Counted from the stretch's first letter, positions 37,703 through 46,531 are shown. The stretch: DNA of 47,699 nt from an uncultured Saprospiraceae bacterium (GCA_947311105.1 CAMZKG010000283.1:1-47699), one strand, 5' to 3'. Translations and numbers: made by a program. Notes: generated from the sequence alone by a model not told the origin.

Positions 37703-38081
37703 GATTGCAAGTCGTTCTATCGCATCTTTTAGGAGATGAGGAAAGTCTGGACAACGTAGAGCGCCATACCATCTAACGGATGGGGTTTCCCTTGCGGAAA
37801 TACAGATAGTGCCACAGAAATATACCGCCCAACTTGTTGGGTAAGGGTGAAAACGTGCGGTAAGAGCGCACGCGGTTTGTTAGTAATAGCAGATTGAGGT
37901 AAACCTTATGGGTTGAAATGTCACGTATATCTTGGTAATCTTCGGATTTTTGGGTTGCTCGCCCATCTAGTACGCTAGCCAAGAAGGGTAGGCAGATAGA
38001 GCTTAAGGGTGACTTTAGGCCTAGATAAATGATAGAAGCATCAGCAATGATGTACAGAATCCGGCTTATAGACTTGCAATC
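37703..38081 (+). ncRNA. rnpB: RNase P RNA (class A)
   Basis: About 379 nucleotides forming the catalytic RNA of RNase P, which matures the 5' ends of tRNAs. The ends pair exactly: gattgcaagtc (37703-37713) with gacttgcaatc (38071-38081) make helix P1. The universal segments are present: gaggaaagtctggac from 37738, acagaaatatacc from 37814, gggtgaaaacgtgcggtaag near 37845 and acagaatccggcttata at the 3' end. A T-run follows directly. Conserved cores and order fit the class A type. Confidence 0.96.
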
Positions 38082-38089
38082 TTTTTTTT
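38071..38089 (+). terminator. End of rnpB followed by a T-run
   Basis: The 3' strand of helix P1 runs straight into eight Ts (38082-38089), so P1 itself with this T-run would serve as the terminator. Confidence 0.7.
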
Positions 38090-38130
38090 ATAAACCTTTG
38101 AACCTTAGTTGTTTATCTTGGGGCAAGTTC

Positions 38131-38288
38131 CGTCCAATCCGTGTTCCTGCCCCTACCATGAGAACAAGAACACAGAAAGCACAGATGCTGCTGATTTGTA
38201 CTGATTTTATATGATAAATCCGTCATTTGCGCAGCAAATAAAAAATCCGTCCTTTTCCGTTACATCCGTCCAATCCGTGTTCCCGCCC
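38131..38288. repeat. Pair of 22-bp direct repeats in a degenerate repeat tract
   Basis: cgtccaatccgtgttcctgccc (38131-38152) and a copy with one change (38267-38288) flank a tract of related fragments (aatccgtc, ttccgt, ccgtcc). Similar material around 41960-42035 shares acagaaagcaca. The tract has no coding frame and looks like a decayed dispersed repeat of Bacteroidota intergenic regions. Confidence 0.6.
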
Positions 38289-38315
38289 TTCTCCATCGCA
38301 AGAACAAACAAAAAT

Positions 38316-38945
38316 TTATTTATTCAGTTCCGTCATAGTCCGACCCACCCCAATAACGGGCAAATCCAAAATGGCTTTTGTAGTCCGCTCAATAATCTTC
38401 GGTAAAGCATCATTTTCTTCGTCTGACCATTCCCCTAGTACATAATCGACTTGTTTGCCTTTATGAAAGTCATTACCGACGCCAATACGAATCCTTGGAT
38501 AATTATTTTGTCCGACGACTTGATTAATACTCTTCAGTCCATTGTGCCCACCGTCGCTGCCTTTATTGCGCAAGCGAATTTTTCCGAAAGGTAAATTCAA
38601 ATCATCCACAATAATAATGACCCTTTCGATAGGGATTTTTTCTTTTTGCATCCAATATCTTACTGCTTTGCCGCTCAAATTCATGTAAGTAGAGGGCTTG
38701 AGTAGGATAAAAGAGCGGCCACGATGCTTAAATTTTGCCGTATCACCTTGCTTGTTGGGCTCAAAGGTGGCCTCTTTTTTTTCCGCAAGGGCATCTACGA
38801 CTAAAAAGCCGATATTGTGTCTAGTGTTTTTATATTCTTGACCGATATTGCCAAGACCTACGATAAGGTACTTCATGGAATTGTCTGATTCTTTGTGTGA
38901 GTTAAGTCCTAATAACTGCGCCAGCCACTGCCTAATCTGCGTCAT
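38316..38945 (-). CDS. pth: Peptidyl-tRNA hydrolase
   Basis: An enzyme that frees tRNA from stalled peptidyl-tRNA. The core starts MKYLIVGLGNIGQEYKNTRH with the active-site histidine in NTRHNIGF. LKPSTYMNLSGKAV, VDDLNLPFGKIRLRNKGSDG and GGHNGLKS follow, all family signatures. I chose the ATG at 38945 (MTQIRQWLAQLLGLN), which overlaps the upstream gene by 14 bases and adds a short amphipathic extension seen in some Bacteroidota homologues. The ATG at 38876 gives the classical 186-residue form. Confidence 0.93.
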   Translation of the reverse strand: MTQIRQWLAQLLGLNSHKESDNSMKYLIVGLGNIGQEYKNTRHNIGFLVVDALAEKKEATFEPNKQGDTAKFKHRGRSFILLKPSTYMNLSGKAVRYWMQKEKIPIERVIIIVDDLNLPFGKIRLRNKGSDGGHNGLKSINQVVGQNNYPRIRIGVGNDFHKGKQVDYVLGEWSDEENDALPKIIERTTKAILDLPVIGVGRTMTELNK

Positions 38946-39543
38946 CTTGTAAGTATTCAAACAACGAATCTAGCTCTTCAAATGATTTGATACCAACGAT
39001 TTCTTCCCGACCAATGGCATTGGCAACAAGCCCTGTAGGCCGTAGGGCTTCTATTTGTTTGGGGAGTAAATTATTATTTTCTTCTGCTAGGAATATATCA
39101 TAAGTGCGGCATAACTCATTGATTGTCTTGATGTTGTCTTCATTTGCGTGGGTGATGTCCAAAATAAAGTAATCGACAAAAGGAGCTGCCCATTCTAATT
39201 TTTGTGCCCAATTAGAGTCGTCAGTGAGATTAATTTCCTTAAAAATAGTCACCGAAAACCCTTCCTGAATAACGTCTAAAGGGGTTTGTTCGTCTAACAT
39301 TATCGCATCCAAGTCATACAATGCGATCGCATCTTCAATTTCTTTGCGAAAGGGTTGGATAAATCGCCCAACGATAGCAGGCCCTTCCACCCATTCTTTA
39401 ATTTCTTTTAAGTCTGAAGGTTTTATGGACGTTGGGTGACCGGGAGTAAGTAAAAAGCTAATCCAATCGACGCCTTGAGCCGCAAAAAAACGAGCATCCG
39501 CTAAGGACATCAATTGGTTGGCAAATACCTTGTATTTTAACAT
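38932..39543 (-). CDS. TrpF-like protein lacking the catalytic cysteine
   Basis: A 203-residue protein resembling phosphoribosylanthranilate isomerase in layout: an N-terminal strand, ADARFFAAQGVDWISFLLTP, a FVDYFILDIT strand and a C-terminal EEIVGIKSFEELDSLFEYL. The catalytic CGxT motif after the first strand is replaced by ANQL, and the LDxxGG phosphate-site region is LDITHAN without the glycines. It is therefore unlikely to act in tryptophan synthesis, and no trp genes are near. Its gene overlaps pth by 14 bases and shares its promoter. The function is unknown. Confidence 0.7.
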   Translation of the reverse strand: MLKYKVFANQLMSLADARFFAAQGVDWISFLLTPGHPTSIKPSDLKEIKEWVEGPAIVGRFIQPFRKEIEDAIALYDLDAIMLDEQTPLDVIQEGFSVTIFKEINLTDDSNWAQKLEWAAPFVDYFILDITHANEDNIKTINELCRTYDIFLAEENNNLLPKQIEALRPTGLVANAIGREEIVGIKSFEELDSLFEYLQDDAD

Positions 39544-39565
39544 GTTTGCGTAGTTTGTGGAGGAA

Positions 39566-39596
39566 CAAAGGTAGGGTTATTTTGTTAGGCTTCCAA
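39566..39596 (-). promoter_or_regulatory. Promoter of the TrpF-like/pth pair
   Basis: On the minus strand TTG (39596-39594), 20 bases, then TACCTTTG (39573-39566) matches the Bacteroidota consensus well. The -7 element ends 22 bases before the ATG at 39543. Confidence 0.78.
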
Positions 39597-39646
39597 GGAG
39601 ATGGTACTTCTCTGCTTGCGCAAAATACGAAACAAATTTGTTTTGC

Positions 39647-39677
39647 TTTGTAAGATGCTTAAAATTACCTAATTTCG
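39647..39677 (+). promoter_or_regulatory. Promoter of recA
   Basis: TTTG (39647-39650), 19 bases, then TAATTTCG (39670-39677) matches the consensus at all but one position. It lies 41 bases before the recA ATG and is divergent from the TrpF-like promoter. I see no clear LexA-type inverted repeat over it. Confidence 0.7.
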
Positions 39678-39718
39678 CTGATGGATTTGCATCAAAAAAG
39701 AAAAGACACACACTAAAT

Positions 39719-40723
39719 ATGTCAAAAGAACTTGAAAATAAGAAAAAATCACTTCAACTTGTCATGGATAAGTTGGACAAGCTTTATGGCAAAGGTACCG
39801 TCATGCGTTTGGGAGATCGTCAGGTGGTGGAAGAAAATGTCATTTCTACAGGCTCATTGGGCTTAGATTTGGCACTAGGCATTGGCGGATTGCCCTATGG
39901 TCGGGTGATAGAGATTTATGGCCCCGAATCTTCGGGCAAAACCACTTTGGCCATTCATGCGATTGCCGAGTGCCAAAAAGCGGGGGGAATTGCCGCTTTT
40001 ATTGATGCAGAGCATGCCTTTGATAGAAATTATGCCGCCAACCTTGGCGTAGATGTCGGCAACTTATTAATCTCTCAGCCAGATTTTGGAGAGCAAGCTT
40101 TAGAAATCACAGAAAACTTAATTAGTTCCGCTGCGATAGATATTATTGTCGTGGATTCGGTAGCGGCCCTAGTTCCGAGAGCCGAAATTGAAGGCGAAAT
40201 GGGCGATTCCAAGATGGGCTTGCAAGCGAGATTGATGTCTCAAGCCATGCGAAAACTTACCGCCATCGTCGGAAAAACAAATACCACGTTGATTTTTATT
40301 AATCAATTGCGTGAAAAAATCGGCGTGATGTTTGGCAATCCCGAAGTGACTACTGGCGGTAATGCCCTAAAATTTTATGCTTCGATGCGCTTAGATATTC
40401 GGCGTAGTGGTCCTGCCCTAAAAGATGCCGAAGGCAATATTTTTGGTAATCATGTCAAAGTAAAAGTCGCAAAAAATAAGCTGGCTCCACCATTTAGGGT
40501 GGCGGAGTTTGACATTATTTATGGTAAAGGTATTTCCAAAAACGGAGAAATACTAGACTTAGGTGTGGCTTACGATGTTGTCGGAAAAAGTGGTTCGTGG
40601 TATAGTTACAACGGCACCAAAATAGCCCAAGGACGCAATAGCGCCATTCAGTTTTTGGAAGATAACCCAGAGCTGGGGGTAGAGATAGAAGCACTAATTA
40701 AGCAAGCCATTTTGGGCGAATAA
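39719..40723 (+). CDS. recA: Recombinase RecA
   Basis: A 334-residue recombinase that pairs homologous DNA and triggers the SOS response. The start is the ATG of [20 protein letters not shown], since the longer frame from 39638 begins before the promoter. Walker A is GPESSGKT (residues 68-75). The loop regions [20 protein letters not shown] and [17 protein letters not shown] are intact. The C-terminal acidic tail is short. A gene for an alkyltransferase-like protein starts one base after the stop. Confidence 0.97.
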   Translation: MSKELENKKKSLQLVMDKLDKLYGKGTVMRLGDRQVVEENVISTGSLGLDLALGIGGLPYGRVIEIYGPESSGKTTLAIHAIAECQKAGGIAAFIDAEHAFDRNYAANLGVDVGNLLISQPDFGEQALEITENLISSAAIDIIVVDSVAALVPRAEIEGEMGDSKMGLQARLMSQAMRKLTAIVGKTNTTLIFINQLREKIGVMFGNPEVTTGGNALKFYASMRLDIRRSGPALKDAEGNIFGNHVKVKVAKNKLAPPFRVAEFDIIYGKGISKNGEILDLGVAYDVVGKSGSWYSYNGTKIAQGRNSAIQFLEDNPELGVEIEALIKQAILGE

Positions 40724-40724
40724 C

Positions 40725-41045
40725 ATGTCGCAATATCAACAAGATATTTATGATATTGTCCGATTAATTCCGAAAGGGAAGGTGACCACTTATGGGCGGA
40801 TAGCCGATTATTTGGCTTTGGGTTCCGCACGTATGGTTGGCTGGGCGATGAATAAGTGCCACTTGATTGATGCGACTATTCCCGCACATCGTGTAGTAAA
40901 TCGAAAAGGTGAACTGTCAGGACGTCTTCATTTTGAGACGCCAACCACCATGCAAGAGCGATTAGAAAAAGAAGGCATCACCATCCAAAATCACTGCATT
41001 GTTGATTTTGAAAAACGGGTGTGGTCTCCAGAAGATTTGGAGTAA
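40725..41045 (+). CDS. Alkyltransferase-like protein (MGMT family, Cys replaced by Ala)
   Basis: A 106-residue protein with the DNA-binding domain of O6-alkylguanine-DNA alkyltransferases (YDIVRLIPKGKVTTYGRIAD). The active motif is PAHRV (residues 53-57) instead of PCHRV, so Ala54 replaces the alkyl-accepting cysteine. Known alkyltransferase-like proteins bind O6-alkylguanine without repairing it and hand the lesion to nucleotide-excision repair. The gene starts one base after recA, and uvrC lies nearby on the other strand, which suits such a role. Confidence 0.9.
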   Translation: MSQYQQDIYDIVRLIPKGKVTTYGRIADYLALGSARMVGWAMNKCHLIDATIPAHRVVNRKGELSGRLHFETPTTMQERLEKEGITIQNHCIVDFEKRVWSPEDLE

Positions 41046-41066
41046 CGCATTGATAATTAATTAGTT

Positions 41067-41936
41067 ATGAAAGTTGCAGGTTTTACCTTTATTCGAAATG
41101 CGTTGTTGTATGACTATCCGATTGTCGAAGCGATTTTGTCTATTTTGCCAATTTGTGATGAATTTGTAGTGGCGGTAGGGCAGTCGGATGATGCGACGCT
41201 CGAATTGATTCAAGGTATTCAAAGTGATAAAATAAAAATTATTGAAACGGTGTGGGATGACTACTTGCGGGAAGGTGGGCGTGTGCTGGCATTGGAAACG
41301 GACAAGGCTTTTCGGGCAATCAGTAAAGAGGTGGACTGGGCTTTTTACATTCAGGGAGACGAGGTGGTACATGAAAAATACCTGCCTATTATTGCGCAAG
41401 CGATGAAAGAATGGAAAGACGATGATGGAGTAGAAGGTTTACTTTTTGACTATGTTCATTTTTATGGTTCGTACGACTATGTAGGGCTTTCGCCAAAATG
41501 GTATGCCAACGAAATTAGGGTCATAAAAAATAATCCAGAAATTTATTCTTATCGGGATGCACAAGGTTTCCGAAAGGGAGACAACCAAAAATTATGGGTT
41601 AAAAAGATTGATGCCGCCATCTATCATTATGGCTGGGTCAAGCCGCCCCAAAAAATGCAAAAGAAGCAAGAGACATTTAATAAGTTGTGGCACGATGATG
41701 AATGGATGGAGCAAAATGTCGCCAAGCGAGAAGACTTTGATTATTCTGAGATAGACGCTTTGCAGCAGTTTGAAGGTAGCCATCCCCAAGTGATGCAAAA
41801 AAGGATTCAAGAAAAAAACTGGCGATTTGATTATGATTTATCTCAAAATTCACTTCCGCTAAAATACAAAGCCAAGCTCTTTTTGAAAAAGTACCTAGGG
41901 CTGGATTTTAGTTATAAAAATTATCGGTTGAAGTGA
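41067..41936 (+). CDS. Glycosyltransferase family 2-like protein
   Basis: A 289-residue protein with the opening MKVAGFTFIRNALLYDYPIV, a CDEFVVAVGQSDDAT segment and a WAFYIQGDEVVHEKY motif, where a DxD-like region would bind the nucleotide sugar. It has no signal peptide. Such proteins usually add sugars to cell-surface glycans, but no other glycan genes are adjacent. It follows the alkyltransferase-like gene by 21 bases and may be cotranscribed with recA. The donor and acceptor are unknown. Confidence 0.75.
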   Translation: MKVAGFTFIRNALLYDYPIVEAILSILPICDEFVVAVGQSDDATLELIQGIQSDKIKIIETVWDDYLREGGRVLALETDKAFRAISKEVDWAFYIQGDEVVHEKYLPIIAQAMKEWKDDDGVEGLLFDYVHFYGSYDYVGLSPKWYANEIRVIKNNPEIYSYRDAQGFRKGDNQKLWVKKIDAAIYHYGWVKPPQKMQKKQETFNKLWHDDEWMEQNVAKREDFDYSEIDALQQFEGSHPQVMQKRIQEKNWRFDYDLSQNSLPLKYKAKLFLKKYLGLDFSYKNYRLK

Positions 41937-42042
41937 AGGACTCCAAATTGCCGATGCCGAAATTAACGTCAAAAGACAGAAAGCACACGAATAGCGTTAT
42001 GCCGTGATTAGTGTAATTAGCGAAAATTAGTGTCAAAAAATA
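41937..42042. repeat. Degenerate short repeats between convergent genes
   Basis: attagtg occurs at the core of gtgattagtgtaattagcg and again in aaaattagtgtca. The preceding acagaaagcaca resembles a stretch near 38172. It looks like a decayed copy of the dispersed repeat seen at 38131-38288. No terminator hairpin is clear. Confidence 0.45.
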
Positions 42043-43845
42043 CTATTTTTCCCCAAAATATCCATTCAATTTTTTAGCCAAAGCTTTGCCAATGACTTTC
42101 TCCCATACTTCCATATTTGCTTCTCTAATTTTCTTGACAGATCCAAAATGTGCGAGCAATTTTTCAGCCGTTTTGGGCCCAATGCCTGGAATGTCATGGA
42201 GCTCACTGTGTAGCATGGCTTTGGAGCGTTTGAGTCGATGAAAATTGATGGCAAAACGATGGGATTCGTTGCGGGCATGTTGAATGAGCTTGAGCGATTC
42301 GGATTTTTTATTGATGTGGAGTGGGGCGGACTCTCCTGGGAAATAAAGCTCTTCCAGTCTTTTGGCAATGCCTACAATGGTTACTTTTCCGTACAAATCT
42401 AATTTTTTGAGACTGGAAACCGCAGCGCTCAATTGACCCTTTCCGCCGTCAATTAAAATGAGCTGGGGCAAGCTTTGTTTTTCGTCAAGTAGCCTTTTGT
42501 ATCTCCGATAGACGACTTCTTCCATGGATGCAAAGTCGTTGGGACCTTCGACTGTTTTGACATTGTAGTGTCGATAATCTTTTTTGGAAGGCTTGGCATT
42601 CTTGAATACAACACACGAAGAAACGGGGTTGGTACCCATGATATTGGAGTTGTCAAAACACTCAATATGTATTGGTAACTCCTTGATACCCAAGTCTTTT
42701 TGAAGTGTAGTTAGGACTCTTTCGGTGGAAGTTTGGCGGTTGGCATATTCGGTTGCTTTGCGTAATTTTTGGTGGATGAAGTATTTTAGATTTTTTTCCG
42801 AAAGGTCAAGCAATTTCTTTTTGTCTCCGATAACAGGCACGGTGATTTGTATATCATTTTGCGGAAGCAGAAGGTCAAAAGGAACAACAATCTCTGTAGA
42901 AACACTTTCAAAACGCTTGCGCAAAATGGGAATGGCATAGGCCAAAAGTTGTTGTTTGTCTTGATTGAGATTCATGGTCATTTCGGAAGTTTGAGCATGA
43001 ATGATGGCACCATCAATGATTTTTAGATAGTTGACATACGCCATTTGCTCGTCAACCTGAATGGAGAAGACATCCAAGTCTAAAATACTTGTGGAAACTA
43101 CCGTTGACTTACTCTGATAATTTTCAAAGACAGTCAATTTTTCTTTTAATGCTTGAGCCTTTTCAAAGTTGAGCTGCTCGGCTTGTTTTTGCATCTCTTC
43201 TTTGATGTAATTTTTTACCTGCTTGAAGTGTCCTTTTAGGATGTTTTTAATTTGAAAGATTTTGTGATTGTATTCTTTTTCGGATTCATAGTTGACGCAT
43301 GGTGCATCGCAATTTTTGATGTGGTACTCCAAGCACACCTTAAATTTATTAGCCTTGATATTTTTTTCCGAAAGGTTGAGTGTACAAGTTCGAAGCTTAA
43401 ATAATTGCTTAATTAGGTCTAAAATAATGGTCACTTTGTACTTGCTGGTATAAGGTCCAAAATAAGTCGAACCATCCCTGATGACACGTCTAGTCAGAAA
43501 GACCCTTGGGAAGCGCTCTTTTTTGATGCAAATATAGACATAAGACTTGCCATCTTTGAGCATGACATTATATCGTGGTTGTAGGTCTTTGATAAGCGTA
43601 CTTTCCAGTAAAAGGGCGTCGGTTTCGGTCTCAACAAGCGTAAATTCTAGCTTTGCAGCATTTTTTAGCATCGTTTTTGTCTTACCAGAGATGTGTTTTT
43701 TGTTGCCAAAGTAAGACGCAATTCTATTTTTTAGGTTTTTGGCTTTTCCGACGTAGAGTGTTACCCCCAAGTTGTCTTTGTATTGATATACACCAGGCGT
43801 TTGGGGGATAGAAGGAGCTAATTTTTTGTAATCTTCAAATGTCAA
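42043..43845 (-). CDS. uvrC: UvrABC excinuclease subunit C
   Basis: A 600-residue repair nuclease that makes both incisions around a DNA lesion. The N-terminal GIY-YIG domain is visible (TPGVYQYKDNLGVTLYVGKA). Cys154, 171, 179 and 183 occupy the iron-sulfur positions. A UVR-type helical region (EQLNFEKAQALKEKL), the RNase H-like domain (IECFDNSNIMGTNPVSSCVV, then LILIDGGKGQLSAA) and two C-terminal helix-hairpin-helix motifs (LHDIPGIGPKTAEKLLAHFG) follow. Confidence 0.97.
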   Translation of the reverse strand: MTFEDYKKLAPSIPQTPGVYQYKDNLGVTLYVGKAKNLKNRIASYFGNKKHISGKTKTMLKNAAKLEFTLVETETDALLLESTLIKDLQPRYNVMLKDGKSYVYICIKKERFPRVFLTRRVIRDGSTYFGPYTSKYKVTIILDLIKQLFKLRTCTLNLSEKNIKANKFKVCLEYHIKNCDAPCVNYESEKEYNHKIFQIKNILKGHFKQVKNYIKEEMQKQAEQLNFEKAQALKEKLTVFENYQSKSTVVSTSILDLDVFSIQVDEQMAYVNYLKIIDGAIIHAQTSEMTMNLNQDKQQLLAYAIPILRKRFESVSTEIVVPFDLLLPQNDIQITVPVIGDKKKLLDLSEKNLKYFIHQKLRKATEYANRQTSTERVLTTLQKDLGIKELPIHIECFDNSNIMGTNPVSSCVVFKNAKPSKKDYRHYNVKTVEGPNDFASMEEVVYRRYKRLLDEKQSLPQLILIDGGKGQLSAAVSSLKKLDLYGKVTIVGIAKRLEELYFPGESAPLHINKKSESLKLIQHARNESHRFAINFHRLKRSKAMLHSELHDIPGIGPKTAEKLLAHFGSVKKIREANMEVWEKVIGKALAKKLNGYFGEK

Positions 43846-43972
43846 TTGTCTTTTTTTTGTAATGTGACAGACTAAAAGTACAAAGTTTGCGGCAAAAGAA
43901 GCACTTTTTGTGTAATAAAAAAGAAGTTTTGTGCAAAATTTGCAGAAAACATAGGCTTATTTCGTGAGATGA

Positions 43973-44003
43973 TTGTGATATATTTGAAAATCCCTTACAT
44001 TTG
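43973..44003 (+). promoter_or_regulatory. Promoter of the WecA-like gene
   Basis: TTG (43973-43975), 20 bases, then TACATTTG (43996-44003) is a very good match to the Bacteroidota promoter. A second -7-like site, TATATTTG, lies at 43979-43986. The distance to the ATG at 44037 is 33 bases. Confidence 0.75.
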
Positions 44004-44036
44004 TTAAGCCTAACAAAAACTGAAAATCATACATTG

Positions 44037-45182
44037 ATGACCTACATCCCTTTGTACAGCGCTGCTTTGGCATTTGTAGTGACTTTTTTTCTTATACCGC
44101 CTATCATAAACGTTGCGAAAGTCAAGAAGTTGTACGATGTACCTAATGGACGCTCATCTCATACGGAGATTACGCCGTCTTTGGGGGGGATAGGTATATT
44201 TGCAGGTATGATGATGTCCTTAGCATTTTGGGCGCCTTTTCGCGCTTTTGCGACCTTGCAATATGTATTGGTGGCCTTTTTTATAATTTTTCTGATAGGT
44301 GTTCGCGATGATATATTGCCTTTGGCTCCGCGCAAAAAACTATATGGGCAAATTGCTGCTGCTTTAGTTTTGATTTTTGGAGCAGGTGTATTGATTACTA
44401 GTCTTTATGGGGTGTTTGGAGTTTGGGGGTTGCCACATTGGGTGGCGGTGCTTATTTCTTTGTTTACGTACATCGTTGTGATTAATTCTGTTAATTTGAT
44501 TGATGGGATTAATGGTTTGGCAGGGAGCTTGACGGTGCTTTTGGCTGGGTTGTTTGGCACCTGGTTTTGGATGTTGGGGGATATCGGATATGCGGTGTTG
44601 TCTTTTTCTTTGTTGGGAGCAACGGTGGGATTTTTAAAATATAATTATACACCAGCGCGGATTTTTATGGGTGATACAGGCTCTTTGTTGGTGGGTACGA
44701 CTTTGGCTGTATTGGCGATTCATTTTATGGAAGCCAATGGGCATTTGACCCCTGAAAATCCTTTGTGGTTTGATTCCGTGCCTGCGATAGTGGTTAGTTT
44801 ATTGGTTTTACCGCTGTTTGACACCATGCGGGTGTTTATCCGCCGAATGCTCAAGGGCAAGTCGCCTTTTTCGCCAGATAAGACACATATTCATCACGTA
44901 CTTTTGGATTTGGGATTGTCGCACATGCAAGCTACGGGAATATTAGTTGGCGGAACTTTGCTATTTTTTGGGATGGCCTTTAAGTTGCAATCAATAGGCA
45001 CAACCTATCTAGTGTTGTTGATTGTGGGGGTAGCGACTTTAGTATCTACGCTTCTATCCGCTTACGCAAAAAAGAGAGAAAAAACGTTGGATGCAAAACA
45101 AGACGACTTTCCTTTAAAAGGGGAAATAAAAGTTGATGAGTCCAATGTGTTAACGACTAAAATAAAGGTTAAGCCAAAATGA
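44037..45182 (+). CDS. Undecaprenyl-phosphate glycosylphosphotransferase, WecA/TagO-like
   Basis: A 381-residue multi-pass protein of the MraY/WecA family, which transfers a sugar phosphate to undecaprenyl phosphate at the start of glycan synthesis. The start is the ATG at 44037, after the promoter; a TTG at 44001 lies inside the -7 element. The active motifs are GVRDD, NSVNLIDGINGLAGS, YNYTPARIFMGDTGSLLVG and DKTHIHHVLLDLG. The HIHH motif and lack of a dnaK-like mur cluster favour WecA/TagO over MraY. It overlaps crcB by 4 bases. Confidence 0.9.
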   Translation: MTYIPLYSAALAFVVTFFLIPPIINVAKVKKLYDVPNGRSSHTEITPSLGGIGIFAGMMMSLAFWAPFRAFATLQYVLVAFFIIFLIGVRDDILPLAPRKKLYGQIAAALVLIFGAGVLITSLYGVFGVWGLPHWVAVLISLFTYIVVINSVNLIDGINGLAGSLTVLLAGLFGTWFWMLGDIGYAVLSFSLLGATVGFLKYNYTPARIFMGDTGSLLVGTTLAVLAIHFMEANGHLTPENPLWFDSVPAIVVSLLVLPLFDTMRVFIRRMLKGKSPFSPDKTHIHHVLLDLGLSHMQATGILVGGTLLFFGMAFKLQSIGTTYLVLLIVGVATLVSTLLSAYAKKREKTLDAKQDDFPLKGEIKVDESNVLTTKIKVKPK

Positions 45183-45553
45183 TACTTAGGGGATTGTCTA
45201 TTTTTATTGGTGGTGGATTAGGAAGTGTTCTACGTTTTTATCTAGGCTGGCGACTGAATTTAACCTATGGTCAATTTCCTTTCGGAACGTTAGTCGCTAA
45301 TGTGGTGAGTTCCTTTGTCTTGGGCTTATTGATGGCGCATTATCTCTTAAACCCTTCGTGGAAAGAAAACTATCGTTTGTTTTTGATGACTGGTTTTTGT
45401 GGTGGATTTAGCACCTTTTCAACCTTTTCTGGCGAAGTGGTTCTCTTGCTCAAAGAAGGCCAAACGGGTATGGCTTTTTTGTATTTGGGTGTATCTCTAT
45501 TGTTGGGTTTGCTGGCTATTTATTTGGGGATGAAGGTGTATGATGGTCTTTGA
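45179..45553 (+). CDS. crcB: Fluoride channel CrcB/Fluc
   Basis: A 124-residue protein with four membrane helices that exports fluoride as a dimer. The family motifs are all visible: GGGLGSVLRF near the N terminus, GTLVANVVSSFVLG, and GFCGGFSTFSTFSGE with the phenylalanines of the ion path. It overlaps the WecA-like gene by 4 bases (ATGA), so it is expressed with it, and I see no fluoride riboswitch upstream. It ends 6 bases from the convergent PorP/SprF gene. Confidence 0.93.
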   Translation: MILRGLSIFIGGGLGSVLRFYLGWRLNLTYGQFPFGTLVANVVSSFVLGLLMAHYLLNPSWKENYRLFLMTGFCGGFSTFSTFSGEVVLLLKEGQTGMAFLYLGVSLLLGLLAIYLGMKVYDGL

Positions 45554-45559
45554 GTGTTA

Positions 45560-46531
45560 TCACCGCTCAAAAGAATAACTCACAAAGATTTCATGAGAAT
45601 TTCCAAAAGCAAGACCTGATTTCAAAAAGGATGGGTTGAAACTGTAGCCAATGTGCATCAAGTTGTCGCTTCCGCCAAAAACATCGAATAGGTTTAGGCC
45701 GATACCACCATGAGCCGTTCCTGCGCTATTGGTTCCGAGTTCTACCGAGAAGTTATCATTGATGTCAAAAACAAGGTGCGCATCCATATTGACGGGCATA
45801 TTTTTGACATAGCGAATCCAGGTGTTGAACTCTAGCGCCTGTTCTTCATAAAAGGATTTGCGCAATTTGGCATAGCCGTAATAGTGCCTATCGGTTTTAA
45901 TCTCAAATTGATGGGCGTCATCCTTAAATAATGCTTGATTAAACCCCAAATGAGTAATAGATATACCTGTGTTTAGCTTCGTGTCGGCAAATATTCCATC
46001 TTTGAAACTATTGTAATAACTTACCCCTAAGCTCAATTGTGGCTTAGTCGCCTGAATGTCCTGCGAAGTCAAAATATCATTAGGGTACTTTGCTTGTAAG
46101 CTAGTGGTGTTGATTTTGTATTGGATGGCTCCTAGTTGAAGCCCAGCCGAGATGCCGCCCAAAACTGGATCGTAATTACTCATGATTCCTGCAAGCCTAA
46201 AAAAGAAGCCTGTCGTAGATATAGGGCCTACTTTGTCATTGACGACATAACCACCCATCAATAAATTAAAAGTATTGTCAAAATCTGTGATATATTCACC
46301 CTTTAAAAATTGGGTCTTGGGCGCTGAAGGTAGATTAGTCCATTGCTGGCGTGCATCTGCTCCAAAAATTAGATTGTGTTCAAAATTGATGTATTCATTG
46401 GGTACTGCTGAAGGGTTATAGATACCTTCAAATTGATTGTACAGAGAGAATGCCGCCTGCTGTTGTGCATGGCCATTGCTGGCAAAAGCAAGTATCAAAC
46501 TCCAGATAATTATTTGTAAATTCTTTTTCAT
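45560..46531 (-). CDS. PorP/SprF-family type IX secretion membrane protein
   Basis: A 323-residue outer-membrane protein with a signal peptide (MKKNLQIIIWSLILAFASNG). It shows the family pattern: YNQFEGIYNPSAVPNEYINF, QQWTNLPSAPKTQFLKGEY, alternating beta strands and a terminal EIFVSYSFER. In gliding bacteria SprF-type proteins help display partner adhesins with the gliding-motility C-terminal domain. The upstream gene (46544) encodes exactly such a protein, 12 bases away, so the two are probably a dedicated pair. It is a paralogue of porP at 5597. Confidence 0.9.
   Translation of the reverse strand: MKKNLQIIIWSLILAFASNGHAQQQAAFSLYNQFEGIYNPSAVPNEYINFEHNLIFGADARQQWTNLPSAPKTQFLKGEYITDFDNTFNLLMGGYVVNDKVGPISTTGFFFRLAGIMSNYDPVLGGISAGLQLGAIQYKINTTSLQAKYPNDILTSQDIQATKPQLSLGVSYYNSFKDGIFADTKLNTGISITHLGFNQALFKDDAHQFEIKTDRHYYGYAKLRKSFYEEQALEFNTWIRYVKNMPVNMDAHLVFDINDNFSVELGTNSAGTAHGGIGLNLFDVFGGSDNLMHIGYSFNPSFLKSGLAFGNSHEIFVSYSFER

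Noticed and set aside
39638..39718. Longer N terminus for RecA
   Set aside because: The added codons overlap the promoter and do not match RecA, which starts at [10 protein letters not shown].
43846..44036. Fluoride riboswitch controlling crcB
   Set aside because: No recognisable conserved core could be read by eye, and the gap lies before the WecA-like gene rather than crcB.
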